Assembly (NCBI RefSeq): GCF_002251295.1
Contig: NZ_NPJA01000051.1
Coordinates: forward strand, 173,482-237,481
Origin: Prevotella sp. P5-50
Lineage (GTDB): Bacteria; Bacteroidota; Bacteroidia; Bacteroidales; Bacteroidaceae
Length of the DNA: 64,000 bases
Direction of reading: 5' to 3'
The notes under the pieces are model-generated. The model had not been told where the DNA came from. It ran no database searches and worked only from the letters and a program-made list of their open reading frames with translations. Shown in pieces: positions 50,017 to 59,594 of this stretch. Both the position numbers and the translations under genes were made by a program. Within the stretch, counting starts at the first letter, position 1, and each line of letters starts with the position of its first letter.

Positions 50017-50496
50017 TTATTCCGGATAGTGGAGGTTCTCATCAGTAGCATGATCGAGAACCTCTTCTACATAGCGGCGGGCTTCAAGACGTGCCATGGG
50101 AAGGTCGTGGAGCAACCAGTTGCCGCAATCGCGAGGTGCAGCACCGGGTATCTCGCCTTCATAATCTGCAACGAAACGGAAGGTGCGGCGCATGAGATCG
50201 AGGATGTCACGACTCTCGTAATCACCACGAATCAAAAGGTAATTACCAGTCAGACAGCCCATCGGTCCCCAATAGATGATGCGATCTTTCCATTCAGCAT
50301 CGTTGCGCAGATAGGTAGCAGCAAGATGTTCGATAGTATGGATGGCACCGTTGTGGAGCACGGGTTCACGGTTGGGTTCCTTCATACGGATATCAAAAGT
50401 GGTAACGGTCTCACCACCTACTTGGTCTTTGCGACTCACATAGATGCCACGGAGCAAACGCTCATGGTCTATCGTAAAACTGGGTATCTTATTCAT
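50017..50496 (-). CDS. luxS: S-ribosylhomocysteine lyase LuxS
   Basis: A 159-residue metalloenzyme that splits S-ribosylhomocysteine into homocysteine and DPD, the precursor of autoinducer-2, as part of the activated methyl cycle. The metal site HTIEH (His53, Glu56, His57) and the third ligand Cys124 (PRDC) are present, together with the catalytic Cys81 in MGCLTGNY. Length is normal. Its start overlaps the end of the MTAN gene by 8 bp, so the two consecutive steps of S-adenosylhomocysteine recycling are made from one message. Confidence 0.96.
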   Translation of the reverse strand: MNKIPSFTIDHERLLRGIYVSRKDQVGGETVTTFDIRMKEPNREPVLHNGAIHTIEHLAATYLRNDAEWKDRIIYWGPMGCLTGNYLLIRGDYESRDILDLMRRTFRFVADYEGEIPGAAPRDCGNWLLHDLPMARLEARRYVEEVLDHATDENLHYPE

Positions 50497-51139
50497 ATAG
50501 CGATTCTACAAATGTCTTGGTTACTTGAAAAGAGTTTTCGGCAATGGTATTCCAAAAGTCATGATACATGGAAGCATCGGTATCGCGAAGGGGAATATCA
50601 CTCACCACACGAAACGAGATGAAGGGTACTCCATACTTATAGCACGTTTGGGCAATGGCTGCCGACTCCATATCAACGGCTTTGGCTTCGGGGAAATGGC
50701 TGATGATGTCACGCATCTTGTCTTTGGAATCAACAAACCAATCGCCAGTGACAATCAATCCGGGATGGACAGAAAAGCCTTCACACTTCACTCGACAGGC
50801 TTTCGCCAATAATTGTCCATCGGCTTTATAACGGGCAGGCATTCCCTGCACCTGACCATAAACAGTGGTTTGATCGATTGAACTACCGCAATACACATCA
50901 TGATAACTCACTTCTGCACCTACCACAACATCCTGAACATGGATATCATCGCCGTTGCCACCAGCACATCCACTCGACACAATGACATCGGGATGGTGCC
51001 TGCGAATCATTTCGGCAGCACCTAAAGCTGCATTGACCTTACCAATGCCACACTTCTCAACAACCACGTTGCCATCGGTGAAGAGGTGTTGTAATTGTTG
51101 CAATTCTTTGTCCATTGCAACGATAATTCCTATTTTCAT
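50489..51139 (-). CDS. mtnN: 5'-methylthioadenosine/S-adenosylhomocysteine nucleosidase
   Basis: A 216-residue nucleosidase that removes adenine from S-adenosylhomocysteine and methylthioadenosine. Family features: the start KIGIIVAMDKEL, GCAGGNGDDIHVQDVVVG around residue 78, VDMESAAIAQTCYKYGVPF (about 160-178) and RVVSDIPLRDTD with the catalytic Asp. It feeds S-ribosylhomocysteine to LuxS, the next gene in the operon. Its promoter box (TAACTTTG, minus strand 51166-51173) lies back-to-back with the promoter of the yfhO-like gene. Confidence 0.94.
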   Translation of the reverse strand: MKIGIIVAMDKELQQLQHLFTDGNVVVEKCGIGKVNAALGAAEMIRRHHPDVIVSSGCAGGNGDDIHVQDVVVGAEVSYHDVYCGSSIDQTTVYGQVQGMPARYKADGQLLAKACRVKCEGFSVHPGLIVTGDWFVDSKDKMRDIISHFPEAKAVDMESAAIAQTCYKYGVPFISFRVVSDIPLRDTDASMYHDFWNTIAENSFQVTKTFVESLYE

Positions 51140-51165
51140 GTTTTGTTTCTATTGATTTATGCATG

Positions 51166-51202
51166 CAAAGTTACGAAAATTTGTGTAAAATGGTTATCTT
51201 TG
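51166..51202. promoter_or_regulatory. divergent promoters of mtnN-luxS and the YfhO gene
   Basis: Minus strand TAACTTTG at 51166-51173 for mtnN, and plus strand TATCTTTG at 51195-51202 for the YfhO gene. The two -7 boxes are only 21 bp apart, so the upstream regions of the two promoters overlap and they may compete for RNA polymerase. Confidence 0.65.
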
Positions 51203-51228
51203 CACTCAGAAACAAAAACAAAACGGTT

Positions 51229-53802
51229 ATGAAAAGTTTGAAACAGTGGCTACCAGACATCTTGGTAGTGATTTTGTTTGCGGCAATATCGTTTGCCTAT
51301 TTCTTCCCTGCAGATATTGAAGGACGTATCCTATACCGGCACGACTCATCGGCAGGACGCGGCGCCGGACAGGAAGCATCAGAGTATTATCAACGTACAG
51401 GAGAACGCACAAGATGGACCAATTCGCTCTTCGGAGGTATGCCTACCTATCAGACGTCGCCATCATATCATAGTACCGACACCATTGCACAAGTGGGCAA
51501 TGCCTACCATCTATGGCTGCCGGAAAACGTATGGTATGTGTTTGCCTATCTATTGGGATTTTATATTCTGTTGAGAGCATTCGATTTCAGATGGTATCTT
51601 GCTACACTGGGCGCTGTTGTATGGGCATTCTCCAGCTACTTCTTTATCATCATTGCCGCTGGACACATTTGGAAAGTCATTGCACTGGCTTATCTACCAC
51701 CGATGATTGCCGGTGTAGTATTGGCTTATAGGCGAAAATATATGCTGGGACTCCTGGTCACTGCACTCTTCTCTGCACTGGAGGTATTGGCAAATCATGT
51801 GCAGATGACCTACTATTACCTGTTTGTTGTAGTAGCAATGGCTATTGCCTTCATCATAGAAGGTGCGATGAAGAAAGACTGGAAACATCTGGCTAAAGCT
51901 ACTGGTGTATGTATAGCGGGTGCTACAATCGGTATTTGCATCAACATGTCGAACCTCTACCATACATGGCAGTATGGCAAGGAGACGATGCGTGGACAAA
52001 GCGAACTGGTGAAGAAGAATACCGCTAACCAAACATCAAGCGGACTGGATCGTGACTATATCACACAATGGAGCTACGGAATAGACGAGACTTGGACCCT
52101 GTTGGTGCCCAATACTAAAGGTGGTGCCAGCGTGAGCATTGCCTCTGATCCCACTGCCATGAAAAAAGCAGATGCAGAGGTGAGCGACTTCTTCCAGAAT
52201 ACATTCAACATGAATATCTACGGCAGTTTCTCGGAATACTGGGGTACACAGCCTATGACTGCAGGACCTGTATATGTCGGTGCCTTTGTATTGATGCTGT
52301 TTATCCTCGGACTGTTTATCGTCAAAGGCCCCATGAAGTGGGCATTACTGGCAGTCACTATTCTTTCTATCCTCCTATCATGGGGTAGAAACTTCATGCC
52401 GTTTACCGATTTCTTCCTCGATTATGTGCCGATGTATGCTAAGTTCCGAACGGTGGCATCTATTCTTGTCATTGCTGAATTTACCATTCCACTGCTTGCC
52501 ATGTTGGCACTGAAAAAAATAGTGGATGAACCCGAAATACTGAAAACACAGAAGAAGTGGTTTTATCTTTCATTCGGACTTACCGGTGGACTGGCACTAT
52601 TGTTTGCGATACTGCCAGACGTATTCTTTGACTTCAATTCCATACACGATGCAGATGCCATCAATGGACTCAATGCACAATTGACAAATGTGTTGGGCAA
52701 CTATCCCGATATGCTTGCCAACTATCAGCAGAATATATATCCGCGCATCTTGCCAAGTCTGGCCGCCATGCACAAAGCCGTATTCACTGCCGACTGCATT
52801 CGATCATTTGTAATCATTGCTATCGGTACTGCACTACTGCTTCTATTCAGCATGAAGAAAATACGCAAGGAATGGCTCGTGGGAGCATTGGTTGTGCTCT
52901 GTCTGGCGGACATGTGGCAAGTGAACAAACGATACCTCAACGATGAAATGTTTGTTTCAAAGACGGTACGTGAAGAACCCGTACAGAAGTCGGCTGCCAT
53001 TGACCATATCCTACAGGACAAGACACTCGACTTCCGTGTGCTCAATCTGGCAGGCGACACCTTCAACGAAAACGAGACAAGTTTCTACCTGAAGAGTATC
53101 GGTGGATACCATGCTGCTAAGTTGCGCCGTTATCAGGAGCTCATTGACGAACATATCAAAAAGGAGATTCAAGGTCTCGCAACAGCTTTCAACAAGGCAC
53201 AGGGTGATATGACCAAAGTAAATGGCGACTCGATTTATCCAGTGCTCAACATGCTCAACACCAAATATTTCATTCTGCCACTGCAAGCCAACCAAACGGT
53301 ACCGATAGAAAACCCATACCGCTATGGCAATGCTTGGTTTGTGGACCAAGTGGATTATGTGGAGAATGCCAATGCCGAGATTGACGCACTCGATAAGATT
53401 GACCTGCGTCATCATGCAGTTGCTGACAGCAAGTTCAAGGATATATTGGGCAACAGCACACAGCAAGATGCTGTTAGCCTTGTCACACTCAAGAACTATC
53501 AACCCAACGAACTGACCTACGAAGTGCAGTCGGGCAAAGGCGGAGTGGTGGTATTCTCTGAAATATACTATCCAGGATGGACTGCCACAGTAGATGGCGA
53601 GCAACAAGAGCTGGGACGTGTCAACTATGTGCTCCGTGCCTTGAACGTGAAACCCGGACACCATCAGGTGGTGCTCACCTTCAAACCGAAGAGCATCACA
53701 CATACTGAAACCATCGCCTATATTGCTATGGGCATCATGCTCTTGCTGATTGTGGTATTGATTGCTGAATATATTCGTCGCCAGCGACAAGCCAAGTCAT
53801 AG
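51229..53802 (+). CDS. YfhO family multi-pass membrane protein
   Basis: An 857-residue inner-membrane protein of the YfhO family, with about 13 hydrophobic segments and a C-terminal periplasmic beta-rich domain (VFSEIYYPGWTATVDGE, FKPKSITHTETIAYI). N-terminal features HDSSAGRGAGQEASEYYQ and LFGGMPTYQT are typical. The start at 51229 follows its promoter and gives a normal first helix; upstream in-frame Mets lie in the promoter. YfhO-type proteins resemble GT-C glycosyltransferases and affect lipoteichoic or surface glycan modification in Firmicutes; the role in Bacteroidetes is unknown. It is followed 39 bp later by the GSCFA gene. Confidence 0.85.
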   Translation: MKSLKQWLPDILVVILFAAISFAYFFPADIEGRILYRHDSSAGRGAGQEASEYYQRTGERTRWTNSLFGGMPTYQTSPSYHSTDTIAQVGNAYHLWLPENVWYVFAYLLGFYILLRAFDFRWYLATLGAVVWAFSSYFFIIIAAGHIWKVIALAYLPPMIAGVVLAYRRKYMLGLLVTALFSALEVLANHVQMTYYYLFVVVAMAIAFIIEGAMKKDWKHLAKATGVCIAGATIGICINMSNLYHTWQYGKETMRGQSELVKKNTANQTSSGLDRDYITQWSYGIDETWTLLVPNTKGGASVSIASDPTAMKKADAEVSDFFQNTFNMNIYGSFSEYWGTQPMTAGPVYVGAFVLMLFILGLFIVKGPMKWALLAVTILSILLSWGRNFMPFTDFFLDYVPMYAKFRTVASILVIAEFTIPLLAMLALKKIVDEPEILKTQKKWFYLSFGLTGGLALLFAILPDVFFDFNSIHDADAINGLNAQLTNVLGNYPDMLANYQQNIYPRILPSLAAMHKAVFTADCIRSFVIIAIGTALLLLFSMKKIRKEWLVGALVVLCLADMWQVNKRYLNDEMFVSKTVREEPVQKSAAIDHILQDKTLDFRVLNLAGDTFNENETSFYLKSIGGYHAAKLRRYQELIDEHIKKEIQGLATAFNKAQGDMTKVNGDSIYPVLNMLNTKYFILPLQANQTVPIENPYRYGNAWFVDQVDYVENANAEIDALDKIDLRHHAVADSKFKDILGNSTQQDAVSLVTLKNYQPNELTYEVQSGKGGVVVFSEIYYPGWTATVDGEQQELGRVNYVLRALNVKPGHHQVVLTFKPKSITHTETIAYIAMGIMLLLIVVLIAEYIRRQRQAKS

Positions 53803-53841
53803 AAACTAAGAACGTATTCATAAAATAATAGAAACTGATAT

Positions 53842-54639
53842 ATGGATTTCAGAACACCTGTCACTATCACGGAACCATCATTCCGCATAGAGCCCTTAGA
53901 ACAGATACTGTTTGTAGGCTCTTGCTTTGCCGACAATATCGGTCAGCGGTTTGTGGAAAATAAGTTTCGTGCGACGGTCAATCCCTATGGTGTGATGTAT
54001 AATCCAGTATCCATTCTCCATACGGTGATGCGAACCAGCGATACTTTCCCCGTGGCCTTCTTCACACTCGGCACCAACCATGTGTATCGGTTGAAGGAAA
54101 CTGGCGAAATTGTAGATAACTGCGAGAAACGCCCACACCACCTCTTTCAAGAGGAAACATTGACGGTCAGTCAGTGTGCCGACTATCTGCGACAAGCCAT
54201 AGCACTATTGCAAAGTCGCAGTGCCGATGTGGAAGTGGTGCTAACAGTCAGTCCTATCCGCTATAGAAAATACGGTTACCATGGCAGCCAACTGTCGAAA
54301 GCCACTCTATTACTGGCAGCCGACGAAGTGGCGAAAATGCCAAATGTGCACTATTTCCCTGCCTACGAGATTGTCAACGATGAGTTGCGCGACTACCGTT
54401 TCTATGCCGCAGACATGCTCCATCCCTCTGAGCAAGCAGTGGATTATATTTGGGAACGGCTCTGTGAAACATATCTCAGTGATCGTGCCCGACAGTTTCT
54501 AAGCGAATGGCAACCTGTGAGACAGGCACTAGGACATAAGCCTTTTGCGCCAGAATCAGAAGCTTATCGCACTTTTATGAATAAAACTATGTTAAAAGTA
54601 GAAGAACTAAGAAAAAAATATGGTAATTTTGCGTTATGA
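53842..54639 (+). CDS. GSCFA domain protein
   Basis: A 265-residue protein of the GSCFA family, named for the GSCFA sequence seen here near residue 28 (LFVGSCFADNIGQRF). It resembles SGNH/GDSL-type hydrolases, with conserved VLTVSPIRYRKYGYHGSQL (about 132-150) and a late DMLHPSEQA (about 191-199) which supplies the Asp and His of an esterase triad. A role in cell-envelope acyl or glycan modification is plausible. Its stop overlaps the start of murF-alr by 4 bp, and YfhO lies just upstream, so the three form an envelope-related operon. Specific substrate unknown. Confidence 0.88.
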   Translation: MDFRTPVTITEPSFRIEPLEQILFVGSCFADNIGQRFVENKFRATVNPYGVMYNPVSILHTVMRTSDTFPVAFFTLGTNHVYRLKETGEIVDNCEKRPHHLFQEETLTVSQCADYLRQAIALLQSRSADVEVVLTVSPIRYRKYGYHGSQLSKATLLLAADEVAKMPNVHYFPAYEIVNDELRDYRFYAADMLHPSEQAVDYIWERLCETYLSDRARQFLSEWQPVRQALGHKPFAPESEAYRTFMNKTMLKVEELRKKYGNFAL

Positions 54640-57125
54640 TTTACTCTATTGAAAAGATTACCACGCTTATTGGCGCGCGTCGTATCGGTAATACCGATGC
54701 TCAGATAGGATGGTTGCTTACCGACAGCCGTTCGTTGTGTTTCCCCGAAGAATCGCTGTTCTTTGCACTGCAATCACAGCGCAACGACGGACATCGCTAT
54801 ATCAAAGACCTCTACCGACGAGGTGTTCGTAACTTTGTTGTGGAAAAGTTGCAAGTGGAAGGTGAAGACCTTACAACATATACCGATGCAAACATTCTGA
54901 TTGTACCCTCTACCCTTTCTGCCTTGCAGCGCTTGGCAGAACGCCATCGTGATGAGTTTAATATCCCCATTGTGGGCATCACCGGTTCGAACGGAAAGAC
55001 CATGGTCAAGGAATGGCTGTACCAACTGCTTTCCCCACAAATGACAGTAACCCGTTCACCACGTAGCTATAATTCGCAGATTGGCGTGCCCCTGTCGGTA
55101 TGGTTGCTGTCGGAACAAACAGACATTGGTGTGTTTGAGGCAGGCATCAGCCAACCAGGAGAGATGGAAAGTCTGCGCGATATCATCCAGCCCACCATTG
55201 GCATCTTGACATCCCTTGGTGATGCACATCAGGAGAATTTCCGCTCGATGGATGAGAAATGTACAGAGAAACTCCATCTGTTCCACGGAGCAAAGGTGAT
55301 TTTCTATAATAGCGACGACAACACCGTGAGCCGTTGTATACGCCGTTCCGGCTATGACGGTGAGAAAATAGGATGGAGCCGTGAGAACGAATCGGCACCT
55401 TTCTATGTGGCAAGCGTTAAGCCTTCTAACGAAAAACCCGGTTTGACAGAAGTGGCTTATATATATAAAGGAGAACGCGGAATATATCATCTGCCATTTA
55501 TCGATGAAGCATCGGTGGAATGTTCCATAGCCTGTGCTGCAGCAGCACGCTATCTCGGTGTGACAAACGAAGACCTTGACTTGCGTATGCAGGCAATCGA
55601 ACCAGTAGCGATGCGCCTTGAAGTGAAGGAAGGTCGCCATGGCTGTACCCTCATCAACGATTCCTACAACTCAGATGTGAACTCGCTTGATATCGCACTC
55701 GACTTCATGAACCGGCGTCCAGACCATCAGGGCCGTAAGCGCACACTCATACTGAGCGACATACAACAGAGTGGAAAAAGTGATTTCGAGCTGTATAACG
55801 AAGTCAACAACCTCTGTCAGCAACGCGGTGTGGCACGCTTTATCGGCATTGGTCCGATGCTTATGAAATGTGCTGATTGTATCACCATTGCTGATAAGGC
55901 TTTCTTTACCGATGCCAATCAGTTTGTACAGAGTGAAACATTCCATTCGTTACACGATGAAGTGATACTGCTGAAAGGCGCACGAGCCTTTGGTTTCGAC
56001 CAATTGACCGAACTGCTGGAACAGAAAGTTCATGAGACCATACTCGAAGTGAATCTCAATGCGGTAGTTGAAAACTTGAACTACTATCGTTCGTTCCTCA
56101 AACCTGAGACAAAACTGGTATGTATGGTTAAAGCCGATGCCTACGGCGCAGGAGCTGTAGAAGTGGCAAAAACCCTACAAGACCATTGCGTGGATTATCT
56201 TGCTGTGGCAGTTGCCGATGAAGGTGTTACCCTACGTCGCAACGGAATCACACAGAATATCATCATCATGAACCCCGAAATGACTGCATTCAAGGCCATG
56301 TTTGACTATGATCTTGAGCCTGAAGTATATTCATTCCGCTTGATGGATGCACTTATCCATGCCGCAGAAAAAGAAGGTATTACCGGCTGGCCTGTACATA
56401 TCAAGCTCGATACAGGTATGCATCGACTTGGATTCGATCCTGAAAAAGATATCGATGAGTTGATAGCCCGACTGAAACAACAGAGTGCCATCATCCCCCG
56501 TTCGGTGTTCTCGCATTTCGTAGGTAGCGACAGCGATGACTTTGATGCTTTCTCAGCAGAGCAGTTCCGTAAATTTGATGCAGGAAGCAGTAAGTTGCAA
56601 GCAGCCTTCTCTCACAAGATACTGCGTCATATAGACAACTCTGCAGGTATCGAACACTTTCCAGAACGCCAACTCGACATGTGCCGACTGGGACTTGGAC
56701 TCTACGGCATCGATCCTCGCGACAATAGAATACTACATACCGTCAGCACGCTGAAGACCACCATACTACAAATGCACCATGTGCCGAAGGACGAAACCGT
56801 AGGCTACAGCCGCCGTGGTATATTGGAGCGTGACTCCATCATAGCCGCTATCCCCATCGGTTATGCCGACGGACTGAACCGACACTTAGGTCGTGGCGCC
56901 TGCTATTGTTTGGTGAATGGACAGAAAGCACCTTATGTTGGTAATATCTGCATGGACGTAGCTATGATTGATGTGACTGATATTGACTGTAAGGAAGGCG
57001 ACAGCGTAGAGATATTCGGCGAACATTTGCCGGTAACAGTACTGAGCGATGTGCTCGACACCATACCTTATGAAGTACTGACTGGTGTGAGCAATCGCGT
57101 AAAGAAAGTCTATTTCCAAGACTAA
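54636..57125 (+). CDS. bifunctional MurF ligase / alanine racemase
   Basis: An 829-residue fusion found across Bacteroidetes. The N-terminal ~450 residues are a Mur ligase, with the P-loop GITGSNGKT (114-122), which adds D-Ala-D-Ala to the UDP-MurNAc tripeptide. The C-terminal ~370 residues form an alanine racemase, with the PLP lysine K499 in CMVKADAYGAG, LDTGMHRLGF near residue 590 and the catalytic Tyr region VGYSRRG. The enzyme thus makes its own D-Ala supply for the adjacent ligase step in peptidoglycan synthesis. Both halves look active. It overlaps the GSCFA gene by 4 bp and ends before a strong terminator. Confidence 0.94.
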   Translation: MIYSIEKITTLIGARRIGNTDAQIGWLLTDSRSLCFPEESLFFALQSQRNDGHRYIKDLYRRGVRNFVVEKLQVEGEDLTTYTDANILIVPSTLSALQRLAERHRDEFNIPIVGITGSNGKTMVKEWLYQLLSPQMTVTRSPRSYNSQIGVPLSVWLLSEQTDIGVFEAGISQPGEMESLRDIIQPTIGILTSLGDAHQENFRSMDEKCTEKLHLFHGAKVIFYNSDDNTVSRCIRRSGYDGEKIGWSRENESAPFYVASVKPSNEKPGLTEVAYIYKGERGIYHLPFIDEASVECSIACAAAARYLGVTNEDLDLRMQAIEPVAMRLEVKEGRHGCTLINDSYNSDVNSLDIALDFMNRRPDHQGRKRTLILSDIQQSGKSDFELYNEVNNLCQQRGVARFIGIGPMLMKCADCITIADKAFFTDANQFVQSETFHSLHDEVILLKGARAFGFDQLTELLEQKVHETILEVNLNAVVENLNYYRSFLKPETKLVCMVKADAYGAGAVEVAKTLQDHCVDYLAVAVADEGVTLRRNGITQNIIIMNPEMTAFKAMFDYDLEPEVYSFRLMDALIHAAEKEGITGWPVHIKLDTGMHRLGFDPEKDIDELIARLKQQSAIIPRSVFSHFVGSDSDDFDAFSAEQFRKFDAGSSKLQAAFSHKILRHIDNSAGIEHFPERQLDMCRLGLGLYGIDPRDNRILHTVSTLKTTILQMHHVPKDETVGYSRRGILERDSIIAAIPIGYADGLNRHLGRGACYCLVNGQKAPYVGNICMDVAMIDVTDIDCKEGDSVEIFGEHLPVTVLSDVLDTIPYEVLTGVSNRVKKVYFQD

Positions 57126-57141
57126 CATACAACACAATCGG

Positions 57142-57206
57142 GTGTGTGGACAATCTTCTAAACGTTATCGTTTACGTGAAAAAGGTCCACACACTCGTTT
57201 TTTTTT
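57142..57206 (+). terminator. terminator after murF-alr
   Basis: Arms GTGTGTGGAC (57142-57151) and GTCCACACAC (57185-57194) enclose a loop with its own small hairpin (AAACG/CGTTT), followed by a T-run at about 57198-57206. Confidence 0.85.
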
Positions 57207-57219
57207 CATTTTTTATTAG

Positions 57220-57227
57220 TAACTTTG
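57220..57227 (+). promoter_or_regulatory. -7 box of the MFS transporter gene
   Basis: TAACTTTG, 38 bp before the ATG at 57266, directly after the preceding terminator. Confidence 0.65.
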
Positions 57228-57265
57228 CATCCAAACTACGCTAAAACATCAATAAAAACAATAAT

Positions 57266-58735
57266 ATGAGTTCTGTACAGACCACAAAAATGACCAATTA
57301 CCGTTGGGTAATTTGCTCGATGTTGTTCTTTGCAACAACCATCAACTACATGGACCGACAAGTGCTTTCCTTGACTTGGAAGGACTTTATCGCTCCTGAA
57401 TTTCATTGGACCGACGACGATTATGGTACGATTACGGCAGTATTCTCCATCCTGTATGCCGTATTCTGTCTGTTTGCCGGTAAGTTTATCGACTGGATGG
57501 GCACTAAGAAAGGATACCTTTGGTCTATCTTCGTATGGTCGCTGGGTGCATGTCTCCATGCAGTATGCGGTTGGATAACGATGAAGTATGAAGGTCTTGA
57601 CTCGGTAGAAGCACTTCGTGCCGTACAAGCTGGATCTGCCACAGCCTTGTCGATAGCCACCATCAGCGTATATCTCTTCCTGTTCTGCCGTTCGGTATTG
57701 GCGATGGGTGAATCAGGAAACTTCCCTGCCGCTATTAAGGTAACAGCCGAGTATTTCCCGAAAAAAGACCGTGCATTTTCCACATCTATCTTTAATGCCG
57801 GTGCATCAGTAGGTGCTCTTGTCGCCCCGCTGTCTATTCCCCCATTGGCAGAGTGGTTCGGTTGGGAGATGGCATTCATCATCATCGGTGTGCTCGGTTT
57901 TGTATGGATGGGCTTCTGGGTAGTATTCTATGAGAAACCCAACAAGAGCAACCATGTGAATGTTGCAGAGCTCACTTATATCAATCAGGATGCCGAAACC
58001 GATGCTGATCCTAAGGATGCAGACGACGAAGGTCCACAGATCAGCTTCCTCAACTGCTTCACTTATCGTCAGACATGGTCATTCATCGTGGGTAAATTCA
58101 TGACCGACGGTGTATGGTGGTTCTTCCTGTTCTGGGCTCCTGCCTATTTCTCTGACCAGTTTGGCTACAAATCATCGTCAGGTATGGGTCAGTTGCTCAT
58201 CTTCACCCTCTATTTCATAGTAACCGTATTGTCCATCTTTGGTGGATATCTGCCCAAATACTTTGTTGAGAAGAAGGGTATGGGAGCCTATGCAGGTCGC
58301 ATGCGTGCTATGTTGCTCTTCACATTCTTCCCGATGACTGCTCTGCTTGCTCAGCCTCTGGCAGCATGGGAGGCTTCTCCTATCGACCCCGCATGGTGGC
58401 CTGCCATCATCATTGGCCTTGCTGGTGCAGGTCATCAGGCATGGTCAGCTAACCTGTTCTCAACCATTGGCGACATGTTCCCGAAATCTACTATTGCCAC
58501 TATTACCGGTATCGGTGCTATGGCTGGAGGACTGGGGTCGATGCTTATCAACAAATGTTCGGGTAAACTCTTTACCTATGCAGAACAGCAGGGTGCAGAC
58601 TTCACCTTCTTCGGTTTTGAAGGCAAACCTGCAGGCTACATGATTGTTTTCTGCATCTGTGCCATAGCTTACATCATTGGTTGGACTATTATGAAGGTGC
58701 TCGTTCCAAAATACAAGCCCATCGTGGTTGAATAA
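57266..58735 (+). CDS. MFS transporter, hexuronate (ExuT/ACS-like) family
   Basis: A 489-residue major facilitator protein with 12 predicted helices. The N-terminal block TTINYMDRQVLSLTWKDFIAPEF is characteristic of the anion:cation symporter (ACS) group that includes ExuT. GESGNFPAAIKVTAEYFPKKDRAF (about residues 151-174) and FSTIGDMFPKS (about 397-407) are further family marks. A hydrophilic loop of about 35 residues (DAETDADPKDADDEGP) lies between helices 6 and 7. Substrates in the group are galacturonate and glucuronate; uronates also come from the decorated xylans or pectins. No uronate catabolic gene is next to it. Confidence 0.88.
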   Translation: MSSVQTTKMTNYRWVICSMLFFATTINYMDRQVLSLTWKDFIAPEFHWTDDDYGTITAVFSILYAVFCLFAGKFIDWMGTKKGYLWSIFVWSLGACLHAVCGWITMKYEGLDSVEALRAVQAGSATALSIATISVYLFLFCRSVLAMGESGNFPAAIKVTAEYFPKKDRAFSTSIFNAGASVGALVAPLSIPPLAEWFGWEMAFIIIGVLGFVWMGFWVVFYEKPNKSNHVNVAELTYINQDAETDADPKDADDEGPQISFLNCFTYRQTWSFIVGKFMTDGVWWFFLFWAPAYFSDQFGYKSSSGMGQLLIFTLYFIVTVLSIFGGYLPKYFVEKKGMGAYAGRMRAMLLFTFFPMTALLAQPLAAWEASPIDPAWWPAIIIGLAGAGHQAWSANLFSTIGDMFPKSTIATITGIGAMAGGLGSMLINKCSGKLFTYAEQQGADFTFFGFEGKPAGYMIVFCICAIAYIIGWTIMKVLVPKYKPIVVE

Positions 58736-58833
58736 TCACAAAGTCTGATTGTTTGAATAAGACCAAAAAAGAAAAGATATTATCATCATTCCATTTCGGT
58801 TGCCAAGACCGATTGGTACAATAATCATCTGAG

Positions 58834-58866
58834 AAAAGGGAAGAGCATAACTCTTCCCTTTTCATT
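58834..58866 (+). terminator. terminator after the MFS gene
   Basis: Perfect 12-bp arms AAAAGGGAAGAG (58834-58845) and CTCTTCCCTTTT (58851-58862) with loop CATAA, followed by a T-rich tail. Confidence 0.9.
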
Positions 58867-58997
58867 TATCCTCAATCGGTCATTATATTACATGCATGAC
58901 CGCGGATTAAACACACCTATAATGACCTATTTGTTTTTTATAGACCATAAAAACAGATTATCGCCAATAGGGTCATAAGGCTATTGGAACTGTCTGA
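58867..58997. other. intergenic region with two small dyads
   Basis: GGTCAT/ATGACC at about 58877-58900 and CCAATAG/CTATTGG (58964-58970, 58981-58987). The second could terminate the DUF4230 operon on the minus strand; a T5 run follows some 14 nt later. No gene seen. Confidence 0.4.
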
Positions 58998-59585
58998 TTA
59001 ATTATCTTCATACTTAACCACGACCTTGTCAAAGCCCATGGTTTGAAGCAAATATCGGAACTGTGTGCGCCCGTTGTCACGTGCGGTATTCATATTCTGA
59101 GCGGTCAGACAGCGACGACGCATCATGTCGCAAGCCTTAAGATAGAGTGCTTCGCGGTCGGCATTACTCCATTTCCCACTCTCATAAAAAGAACGTGTAC
59201 GCGCTTCGTCTATGAAATTTTTATCGAGCAACTGCACAGGAGGTAACGTACAGACAATAGTATCGCCACGCATGGTGACCCATCCTTCCTGTACCCGACT
59301 CATATCAACCCCCAGGCGAAGTGTGCCATAATAGATTCGTGTCAACTGATCGTCGGAGAAGAAGCCTTTGCGAATAGTATCCACCAATTCTTCGTCGCTA
59401 ACGGCAAGAAACTCCCATTGACCTATTGCCTCTATCGAGCGCACCTGTGTAGGCGATAGTTCCACTTGCCGTTGTGGTTCTACAGCCACCTCGTTATCCT
59501 TGTTCATCCAGAACACCCATCCTCCAAAAGCCAGAAAGGCTAATAGGATAAGACAGATGCCGATTCGTTTTATTGTTCGTATCAT
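58998..59585 (-). CDS. membrane-anchored DUF4230 protein
   Basis: A 195-residue protein with one N-terminal helix (IGICLILLAFLAFGGWVFWM) and a periplasmic domain of the DUF4230 type (SIEAIGQWEFLAVSDEELVD, then YGTLRLGVDMSRV and VVCTLPPVQLL). The C-terminal helix pair around NNTARD-like NMNTARDNGRTQFRYLLQTMGF is also typical. Function of DUF4230 is unknown. It lies 9 bp downstream of a second DUF4230 gene; the two are paralogues and may form a heteromer. Weak terminator-like hairpin follows. Confidence 0.8.
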   Translation of the reverse strand: MIRTIKRIGICLILLAFLAFGGWVFWMNKDNEVAVEPQRQVELSPTQVRSIEAIGQWEFLAVSDEELVDTIRKGFFSDDQLTRIYYGTLRLGVDMSRVQEGWVTMRGDTIVCTLPPVQLLDKNFIDEARTRSFYESGKWSNADREALYLKACDMMRRRCLTAQNMNTARDNGRTQFRYLLQTMGFDKVVVKYEDN

Positions 59586-59594
59586 AATTCATCA

